Assembly (NCBI GenBank): GCA_947650365.1
Contig: CANTAL010000135.1
Coordinates: 310,001 to 374,000, forward strand
Direction of reading: 5' to 3'
DNA length: 64,000 nucleotides
Source: Chamaelirium japonicum
Lineage: Eukaryota > Streptophyta > Magnoliopsida > Liliales > Melanthiaceae
Of this stretch, positions 54,780 through 64,000 are shown piece by piece. Under the pieces are notes generated by a model. It was not told the origin of the DNA. It searched no databases and worked only from the letters and a program-made list of their open reading frames with translations. Both the position numbers and the translations under genes were made by a program. How positions within the stretch are numbered: position 1 is the stretch's first letter; every line of letters starts with the position of its first letter.

Positions 54780-56500
54780 TTCGTGCGAATGAATTAGAAT
54801 GGATCGTACGAATGAGTAAGAATGGATCGTACGATTGAAATAGAATGGATCGTACGAATGAATTAGAATGGATCGTGCTAATGAATTAGAAAGGATCATA
54901 CGAATGAATTTGAATAGATTATGTGAATGAATTAAAATGGATCGTACGAATGAATTAGAATGGATACATTCGTGTGAATGAATTAGAATGGATCGTATGA
55001 ATAAATTAGAATGGATCGTATCAATGAATTAGAATGGATCGTGCGAATGAATTAGAATGGATCGTACAAATGAATAAGAATGGATCGTATGAATGAATTA
55101 GAATGGATCTTGCGAATGAATTAGAATGGGTCGTACGAATGAATTAGAAAGGATACATTCGTGCGAATGAATGAGAATGGATCGTACGAATAAGTAAGAA
55201 TGGATCGTACGAATGAAATAGAATGGATCGTACGAAAGAATTAGAATGGATAGTGCTAATGAATTAGAATGGATCGTACGAATGAATTAGAATAGATTGT
55301 GCGAATGAATTAGAATGGATCGTACGAATGAATTAGAATGGATACATTCGTGCGAATGAATTAGAGTGGATCTTATGAATGAATTAGATTGGATCGTATG
55401 AATGAATTAGAATGGATCGTACGTATGAATTAGAATGGATATATTCATGGGAATGAATTAGAATGGATCGTACGAAGGAATTAGAATGGATCATACGAAT
55501 GAAATAGAATGGATCGTACGAAGGAATTAGAGTGGATCGTACGAAGGAATTATAATGGATCGTACGAAGGAATTAGAATGGATCGTACGAATGAATAAGA
55601 ATGGATACATTTGTGCAAAAGAATTAGAATGGATTGTATGAATGAATTAGAATGGATCGTGCAAATGAATTAGAATGGATCGTGCGAATGAATTAGAATG
55701 GATCGTACGAATGAATTAGAATAGATTGTGCGAATGAATTAGAATGGATCATACGAATGAATTAGAACGGATAAATTCGTCCGAATGAATTAGAATGGAT
55801 CGTATGAATGAATTATAATGGATCGTACGAATGAATTAGAATGGATATATTCGTTCGAATGAATTAGAATGGATTATACGAAGGAATTAGGGTGGATCGT
55901 ACGAATGAATTAGAATGGATACATTCATGCGAAAGAATTAGAATGGATTGTACGAATGAATTAGAATGGATCATATGAATGAATTAGAATGGATCGTGCA
56001 AATGAATTAGAATGGATCGTATGAATGAATTAGAATAGATCGTGCAAATGAATTAGAATGGATCATACGAATGAATTAGAATGGATATATTCGTGCGAAT
56101 GAATTAGAATGGATCGTACGAATGAGTAAGAATGGATCGTACGAATGAAATAGAATGGATCGTACGAATGAATTAGAATGGATCGTGCTAACGAATTAGA
56201 ATGGATCGTACGAATGAATTAGAATAGATTGTGCGAATGAATTAGAATGGATCGTACAAATGAATTAGAATGGATCGTATGAATGAATTAGAATGGATCG
56301 TGCGAATGAATTAGAATGGATCGTACGAATGAATTAGAATGGATACATTCGAGCGAAAGAATTAGAATAGATCGTATGAATGAGTAAGAATGGATCGTAT
56401 GAATGAAATAGAATGGATCATACTAATGAATTAAAATGGATCAGGCTAATGAATTAGAATGGATAGTACGAATGAATTAGAAAAGATAGTGCGAATGAAT
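54780..56500 (+). repeat. Segment duplicated at 61147-62863 (offset 6,367 bp)
   Basis: Rare variants recur at one constant offset of 6,367 bp: ACGATTGAAA (54831/61198), GGGTCG followed by GAAAGG (55128/61495), CGTGCTAACG (56184/62551) and TCAGG/TTAGG (56441/62808). ATTCGTTCGAATG and GAATAAG before a GTGCAAAAG-type unit also recur. Upstream, 54271-54600 matches 60357-60690 at offset 6,086; the 281-bp step equals eleven 23-mers plus one 28-mer. Confidence 0.88.
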
Positions 56501-59500
56501 TAGAATGGATCGTACGAATGAATTAGAATGGATCGTATGAATGAATTAGATTGGATCGTATGAATGAATTAGAATGGATCGTATGTATAAATTAGAATGG
56601 ATACATTCATGGGAATGAATTAGAATGGATCGTACGAAGGAATTAGAATGGATCATACGAATGAAATAGAATGGATCGTACGAAGGAATTAGAATGGATC
56701 GTACGAAGGAATTAGAATGGATCGTACGAATGAATTAGAATGGATACATTCATGCAAAAGAATTAGAATGGACTATATGAATGAATTAGAATGGATCGTG
56801 CAAATGAGTTAGAATGGATCGTGCGAATGAATTAGAATGGATCGTACGAATGAATTAGAATACATTGTACGAATGAATTAGAATGGATCGTACGAATGAA
56901 TTAGAATGGATACATTCGTGCGAATGAATTAGAATGGATCGTATGAATGAATTAAAAGGGATCATATGAATGAATTCGAATGGATCATACGAATGAATTA
57001 GAATGGATACATTCATGCGAATAAATTAGAATGGATCATACGAAGGAATTAGGGTGGATCGTACGAATGAATTAGAATGGATACATTCGTTTGAAAGAAT
57101 TAGAATGGATTGTATGAATGAATTAGAATGGATCGTATGAATGAATTAGAATAGATCGTGCGAATGAATTAGAATGGATCGTACGAATGAATTGAAATGG
57201 ATCGTATGAATGAATTAGAATAGATCGTGCGAATGAATTAGAATGGATCGTACGAATGAATTAGAATGGATACATTTATGCGAATGAATTAGAATAGATC
57301 GTACGAATGCGTAAGAATGGATCGTACGAATGAAATAAAATGGATCGTACGAATGAATTAGAATAGATCATGCGAATGAATTAGATTGGATCATGCGAAT
57401 GAATTAGAATGGATCGTACGAATGATTTAGAATTGATACATTCGTACGAATGAATTAGAGTGGATCGTACGAATGAATTAGACTGGATCGTATGAATGAA
57501 TTAGAATGGATCGTGCGAATGAAATAGAATGGATCGTACGAATGAATTAGATTGGATACATTCGTGCCAATGAATTAGAATGGATCGTATGAATGAATTA
57601 GAATGGATCCTATGAATGAATTAGAATGGATCGTGCGAATGAATTAGAATGGATCGTACGAATGAATTAGAATGGATCGTACGAATGAATTAGAATGGAT
57701 CGTGCGAATTAATTAGAATGGAACGTATGAATGAGTTAGAATGGATGCATTCGTGCGAATGAATTAGAATGGATCATACGAATGAGTAAGAATGGATCGT
57801 ACGAATGAAACAGAATGGGTCGTACGAATGAATTAGAATGGATCGTGCTAATGAATTAGAATGGATCGTACGAATGAATTAGAATTGATTGTGCGAACGA
57901 ATTAGAATGGATCGTACGAATAAATTAGAATGGATCGTACGTATGAATTTGAATGGATCGTACGAATGAATTAGAATGGATCGTGCGAATGAGTTAGATT
58001 GGATCGTGCGAATGAATTAGAACGGATCGTACGAATGAATTAGAATGGATACATTCGTACGAATGAATTAGAATGGATCGTACGAATGAATTAGAATGGA
58101 TCGTATGAATAAATTAGAATAGGTCGTACGTATGAATTAGAATGGATACATTCATGGGAATGAATTATAATGGATCGAACGAAGGAATTAGAATGGATCA
58201 TAAGAAGGAATTAGAATGGATCGTATGAAGGAATCAGAATGGATCGTACGAATAAATTAGAATGGATACATTCGTGCAAAAGATTTAGATTGGATTGTAT
58301 GAATAAATTAGAATGGATCGTACAAATGAATTAGAATGGATCGTGCGAATGAATTAGAATGGATCGTATGAATGAATTAGAATAGATTGTGCGAATAAAT
58401 TAGAATGGATCGTACGAATGAATTAGAATGGATACATTCGTGCGAATGAATTAGAATGGATCGTATGAATGAATTAGAATGGATCGTATGAATGAATTCA
58501 AATGGATCGTACGAATGAATTAGAATAGATACATTCGTGCGAATAAATTAGAATGGATCATACGAAGGAATTAGGGTGGATCGTACGAATGAATTAGAAT
58601 GGATACATTCGTGCGAAAGAATTAGAATGGATTGTATGAATAAATTAGAATGGATCGTATGAATGAATTAGAATAGATCGTGCGAATGAATTAGAATGGA
58701 TCGTACGAATGAATTAGAATGGATCGTATGAATGAATTAGAATAGATCGTGCGAATGAATTAGAATGGATCGTACGAATGAATTAGAATGGATACATTCA
58801 TGCGAAAGAATTAGAATGGATCGTACGAATGAGTAAGAATGGATCGTACGAATGAAATAGAATGGATCGTATGAATGAATTAGAATGGATCGTGCGAATG
58901 AATTAGATTGGATCGTGCGAATGAATTAGAATGGATCGCACGAATGAATTAGAATGGATACATTCCTACGAATGAATTAGAATGGATCATACGAATGAAT
59001 TAGACTGGATTGTATGAATGAATTAGAATGGATCGTGCGAATGAATTAGAATGGATCGTACGAATGAATTAGAATGGATACATTCGTGCGAATGAATTAG
59101 AATGGATCGTACGAATGAATTAGAATGGATACATTCGTGCGAATGAATTAGAATGGATCGTATGAATGAATTAGAATGGATCGTGCGAATGAATTCGAAT
59201 GGATCGTACGAATGAATTAGAATGGATCGTATGAATGAATTAGAGTGGATCGTGGGAATAAATTAGAATGGAACGTATAAATGAATTAGAATGGATACAT
59301 TCGTGCGAATGAATTAGAATGGATCGTACGAATGAGTAAGAATGGATCGTACAAATGAGTAAGAATGGATCGTACAAATGAAATAGAAAGGATCGTACGA
59401 AGAATTAGAATGGATCATGCTAATGAATTAGAATGGATCGTACGAATGAATTAGAATAGATTGTGCGAACGAATTAGAATGGATCGTACGAATGAATTAG

Positions 59501-61146
59501 AATGGATTGTACGTATGAATTTGAATGGATCGTACGAATGAGTAAGAATGGATCGTACGAATGAATTAGAATGGATCGTTCGAATGAATTAGATTGGATC
59601 GTGCGAATGAATTAGAATGGATTGTACGAATGATTTAGAATGGATAAGTTCATACGAATGAATTAGAATGGATCCTACAAATGAATTAGACTGGATCGTA
59701 TGAATGAATTAGAATGGATCGTGCGAATGAATTAGAATGGATCGTACGAATGAATTAGAATGGATACATTTGTGCGAATGAATTAGAATGGATCGTATGA
59801 ATAAATTAGAATGGATCGTATGAATGAAATAGAATGGATTGTGCGAATGAATTAGAATGGATCGTACGAATGAATTAGAATGGATCGTATGAATGAATTA
59901 GAATGGATCGTGCGAATGAATTAGAATGGATCATACGAATGAAATAGAATGGTTCATACGAATGAATTAGAATGGATCGTGCTAATGAATTAGAATGGAT
60001 CGTACGAATGAATTAGAATAGATTGTGCGAATGAATTCGAATGGATCAAACGGATGAATTAGAATGGATACATTCGTGCGAAGGAATTAGAATGTATCGT
60101 ACGAATGGATCGTACGAAGGAATTAGAATGAATTAGAATGGATACATTCGTGCGAATGAATTAGAATGGATCATATGAATGAATTAGATTAGATCGTATG
60201 AATGAATTAGAATGGATCGTACGTATGAATTAGAATGGATACATTCATGGGAATGAATTAGAATGATCGAACGAAGGAATTAGAATGGATCATACAAAGG
60301 AATTAGAATGGATCATATGAAGGAATTAGAATGGATCGTACGAATGAATTAGAATGGATACATTCGTGCAAAAGAATTAGAATGGATTGTATGAATGAAT
60401 TAGAGTGGATCGTACAAATGAATCAGAATGGATCGTGCGAATGAATTAGAACGGATCGTACGAATGAATTAGAATAGATTGTGCGAATGAATTAGAATGG
60501 ATCGTACGAATGAATTAGAATGGATACATTCATGCGAATGAATTAGAATGGATCGTATGAATGAATTGGAATTGATCATATGAATGAATTCGAATGGATC
60601 GTACGAATGAATTAGAATGGATACATTCGTGCGAATGAATTAGAATGGATCATACGAAGGAATTAGGGTGGATTGTACGAATGAATTAGAATGGATACAT
60701 TCGTGCGAAAGAATTAGAATGGATTGTATGAATGAATTAGAATGGATCGTATGAATGAATTAGAATGGATCGTGCGAATGAATTAGAATGGATCGTACGA
60801 ATGAATTAGAATGGATCGTATGAATGAATTAGAATGGATCGTGCGAATGAATTAGAATGGATCGTACGAATGAATTAGATTGGATACATTCTTGCGAATG
60901 AATTAGAATGGATCATACGAATAAGTACGAATGGATCGTATGAATAAAATAGAATGGATCGTACGAATAAATTAGAATGGATCGTGCTAATGAATTAGAA
61001 TGGATCGTACGAATAAATTAGAATAGATTTTGCGAATGAATTAGAATGGATCGTACGAATGAATTAGAATGGATCGTATGAATGAATTAGAATGGATCGT
61101 GCGAATGAATTAGAATGGATCGTACGAATGAATTAGAATAGATACA

Positions 61147-62863
61147 TTCGTGCGAATGAATTAGAATGGATCATACGAATGAGTAAAAATGGATCGTACG
61201 ATTGAAATAGAATGGATCGTACGAATGAATTAGAATGGATCGTGCTACTGAATTAGAATGGATCGTACGAATGAATTTTAATAGATTGTGCGAATGAATT
61301 AGAATGGATCGTACGAATGAATTAGAATGGATACATTCGTGTGAATGAATTAGAATGGATCGTATGAATGAATTAGAATGGATCGTATGAATGAATTAGA
61401 ATGGATCGTGCGAAAGAGTTAGAATGGATCGTACGAATTAATTAGAATGGATCGTATGAATGAATTAGAATGGACCATGCGAATGAATTAGAATGGGTCG
61501 TACGAATGAATTAGAAAGGATACATTTGTGCGAATGAATTAGAATGGATCGTACGAATGAGTAAGAATGGATCGTACGAATGAAATAGAATGGATCGTAC
61601 GAAAGAATTAGAATGGATCGTGCTAATGAATTAGAATGGATCGTACGAATGAATTAGAATAGATTGTGCGAATGAATTAGAATGGATCGTACGAATAAAT
61701 TAGAATGGATACATTCGTGCGAATGAATTAGAATGGATCTTATGAATGAATTAGATTGGATCGTATGAATGAATTAGAATGGATCGTACGTATGAATTAG
61801 AATGGATACATTCATGGGAATGAATTAGAATGGATCGTACGAAGGAATTAGAATGGATCATACGAATGAAATAGAATGGATTGTACGAAGGAAATAGAAT
61901 GGATCATACGAAGGAATTATAATGGATCGTACGAAGGAATTAGAATGGATCGTACGAATAAATAAGAATGGATACATTTATGCATAAGAATTAGAATGGA
62001 TTGTATGAATGAATTAGAATGGATCGTGCAAATGAATTAGAATGGATCGTACGAATGAATTAGAATAGATTGTGCAAATGAATTAGAATGGATCATACGA
62101 ATGAATTAGAATGGATACATTCGTGCGAATGAATTAGAATGGATCGTATGAATGAATTATAATGGATCGTACGAATGAATTAGAATGGATACATTCGTTC
62201 GAATGAATTAGAATGGATCTTACGAAGGAATTACGGTGGATCGTATGAATGAATTAGAATGGATACATTCGTGCGAAAGAATTAGAATGGATTGTACGAA
62301 TGAATTAGAATGGATCATATGAATGAATTAGAATGGATCGTGCAAATGAATTAGTATAGATCATAAGAATGAATTAGAATGGATCGTATGAATGAATTAG
62401 AATAGATCGTGCAAATGAATTAGAATGGATCATACGAATGTATTAGAATGGATACATTCGTGCGAATGAATTAGAATGGATCGTATGAATTAGTAAGAAT
62501 GGATCGTACGAATGAAATAGAATGGATCGTACGAATGAATTAGAATTGATCGTGCTAACGAATTAGAATGGATCGTACGAATGAATTAGAATAGATTGTG
62601 CGAATGAATTAGAATGGATCGTACAAATGAATTAGAATGGATCATATGACTGAATTAGAATGGATCGTGCGAATGAATTAGAATGGATCGTACGAATGAA
62701 TTAGAATGGATACATTCGTGCGAATGAATTAGAATGGATCGTATGAATGAGTAAGAATGGATCGTACGAATGAAATAGAATAGATCGTACGAATGAATTG
62801 GAATGGATTAGGCGAATGAATTAGAATGGATCGTACGAATGAATTAGAATAAATTGTTCGAAT
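61147..62863 (+). repeat. Second copy of the 6,367-bp-offset duplication
   Basis: This partner of 54780-56496 is cut on its right by the short orientation switch at 62864. The switch is absent from the other copy, so it came after the duplication or the copy ends there. Confidence 0.85.
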
Positions 62864-62877
62864 GATCCATTCTAATT
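62864..62877 (-). repeat. Micro-inversion of part of one unit
   Basis: GATCCATTCTAATT lies between plus units and is followed at once by AGAATGGATC, making a short hairpin. Confidence 0.8.
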
Positions 62878-63058
62878 AGAATGGATCATACGAAGGAATT
62901 AGGGTGGATTGTACGAATGAATTAGAATGGATACATTCGTGCGAAAGAATTAGAATGGATTGTATGAATGAATTAGAATGGATCGTATGAATGAATTAGA
63001 ATGGATCGTGTGAATGAATTAGAATGGATCGTACGAATGAATTAGAATGGATCGTATG
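62878..63058 (+). repeat. Satellite block, plus orientation (0.18 kb)
   Basis: Seven to eight units in the order GGGTGG, then GTGCGAAAG 28-mer, TTGTATG, CGTATG, CGTGTG, as in other cycles. Confidence 0.9.
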
Positions 63059-63435
63059 TCATTCATACAATCCATTCTAATTCTTTCGCACGAATGTATC
63101 CATTCTAATTCATTCGTACGATCCATTCTAATTCGTTCGCACGATCCATTCTAATTCATTCATACGATCCATTCTAATTCATTCGTACGATCCATTCTAA
63201 TTCATACGTACGATCCATTCGAATTCATTCATACGATCCATTCTAATTCATTCATACGATCCATTCTAATTCATTCGCATGAATGTATCCATTCTAATTA
63301 ATTCGTGCGATCCATTCTAATTCATTCGCACGATCCAATCTAATTTTTTCGCACGATCCATTCAAATTCATTCGTACGATCCATTCTATTTCATTTATAC
63401 GATCCATTCTTACTCATTCGTACGATCCATTCTAA
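63059..63435 (-). repeat. Satellite block, minus orientation (0.38 kb)
   Basis: About 16 units, ending with reversed GAAATAG and GAGTAAG and then a hairpin junction (arms TACGATCCATTCTAA and its complement, 4-bp spacer TGAA, around 63436). Confidence 0.91.
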
Positions 63436-64000
63436 TGAATTAGAATGGATCGTATGAATAAATTAGAATGGATCGTGCGAATGAATTAGAATGGATCGTA
63501 CGAATGAATTAGGATAGATACCTTCGGGCAAATGAATTAGAATGGATCGTACGAATGAGTAAGAATGGATCGTACGAATGAAATGGAATGGATCGTACGA
63601 ATGAATTAGAATGGATCGTTCGAATGAATTAGATTTGATCGTGCGAATGAATTAGAATGGATCGTACGAATGAGTAAGAATGGATCGTACGAATGAAATA
63701 GAATGGATCGTATGAATTAATTTGAATGGATCATACGAATGAAATAGAATGGAACGTATGAATGAATTAGAATGGATCGTATGAATTAGAATGGATCGTA
63801 TGAATGAATTAGAATGGATCGTGCTAATAAATTAGAATGGATCGTATGAATGAATTAGAATGGATCGTACGAATGAATTAGAATGGATCGTATGAATGAA
63901 TTAGAATGGATCATGCGAATGAATTAGAATGGATCATACGAATGAATTAGAATGGATACATTCGTGCGAATGAATTAGAATGGATTGTATGAATGAATTA
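63436..64000 (+). repeat. Satellite block, plus orientation, cut by window end
   Basis: About 24 units with two GAGTAAG/GAAATAG pairs (near 63555 and 63675) and a shortened unit near 63780. The array runs out of the window. Confidence 0.92.

Larger units (their letters stand above)
42320..62863 (+). repeat. Higher-order repeat domain (~1.5-kb cycles)
   Basis: Starts of the ACATTCATGGG 28-mer give cycle lengths of 1503 (49671-51173), 1545 (51174-52718), about 1264 after removing the LTR and one target copy (52719-55440), 1162 (55441-56602), 1545 (56603-58147), 2093 (58148-60240) and 1567 (60241-61807). Further left, cycles are 2421, 2461 and 1660 bp. Within a cycle the marker order given in the summary is kept. 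Length changes come mainly from one to three copies of the GAGTAAG-GAAATAG-GTGCTAATG-ATTGTGCG sub-block. Confidence 0.85.
54271..62863 (+). repeat. Satellite block, plus orientation (8.6 kb), continues after the LTR
   Basis: About 360 units in the same phase and orientation as before the LTR. CATGGG-type 28-mers start at 55441, 56603, 58148, 60241 and 61808; GGGTGG is near 54580, 55890, 57052, 58572 and 60665. It contains two paralogous segments (54271-56500 and 60357-62860). Confidence 0.95.
1..64000. repeat. 23-bp satellite array (whole window except 52818-54270)
   Basis: Head-to-tail copies of a 23-bp AT-rich unit fill the window on both sides of one insertion. The core GAATTAGAATGGATC is well kept; the linker CGTACGAAT varies most (CGTATG, CATACG, CGTGCG, TTGTATG, ATTGTGCG). 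The unit itself looks built from degenerate GAAT/GGAT words. GATC occurs in most units and CGTACG in many. Unit length is not a multiple of three, so chance open frames cycle through all three phases; none resembles a gene. The family is not one I recognise. The size, homogeneity and higher-order order of variants fit a heterochromatic (pericentromeric, subtelomeric or interstitial) satellite; the location cannot be told from this window. Confidence 0.97.

Noticed and set aside
1-64000. Human satellite II/III (GGAAT-type) or a telomere repeat
   Set aside because: The unit shares GAAT words but has a distinct 23-bp period with TTAG and CGTACG, and no telomere-like TTAGGG run. TTAGGGTGG is a single-unit variant.

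Overview
This window is almost entirely one tandem satellite DNA from a eukaryotic nuclear genome. The basic unit is 23 bp (example 1164-1186; core GAATTAGAATGGATC, linker CGTACGAAT). About one unit in five to eight is a 28-bp version with an extra ACATT between GGAT and CGT (example 3412-3439). I see no protein-coding gene, tRNA, rRNA or CRISPR array. The only non-satellite DNA is a GC-richer island at 52818-54270. It reads as a single (solo) LTR of an LTR retrotransposon lying on the minus strand, with TG...CA ends and a perfect 5-bp target duplication (GATAC). A long array of this kind with a ~1.45-kb LTR bearing a TATA box and TGTTGGGGG-type ends suggests a large plant genome. That is inference; an animal is not excluded.

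Layout. The array changes orientation 29 times. Positions 1 to ~28 kb are a mosaic of short plus and minus blocks (20 switches there). From 27.9 to 40.9 kb the blocks are longer: plus 27862-32668, minus 32669-36042, plus 36043-40839, then a 97-bp minus piece. From 40937 to 62863 the array runs head-to-tail in plus orientation, broken only by the LTR. The last ~1.1 kb switches several times again. Roughly 47 kb is plus and 15.5 kb minus. Several switch points are perfect palindromes of 20-56 bp.

Higher-order structure. In plus blocks, diagnostic variant units follow a fixed order: ACATTCATGGG, then GAAGGAATTAG units with a GAAATAG unit, then GTGCAAAAG, AATAGATTGTGCG, GAATTCG, TTAGGGTGG, GTGCGAAAG, GAGTAAG followed by GAAATAG, GTGCTAATG, AATAGATTGTGCG, TTAGATTGG and CGTACGTATG, back to ACATTCATGGG. 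Cycle length is often about 1.5-1.57 kb, ranging from ~0.4 to ~2.7 kb through gain and loss of whole sub-blocks. Minus blocks carry the same markers reversed. Several recent duplications (51, 205, ~396, ~405, 466 bp; dispersed copies offset by ~4.9-5.4, 6.1-6.4 and 10.57 kb) can be read directly from shared rare variants.

Nothing works together as a gene system. What is biologically interesting is the evolution of the array: unequal exchange, repeated fold-back inversion, CpG decay in the linker, and a retroelement insertion whose empty paralogous site is still present 6.1 kb away. All coordinates and comparisons were read by eye; block edges are accurate to about 10 bp.
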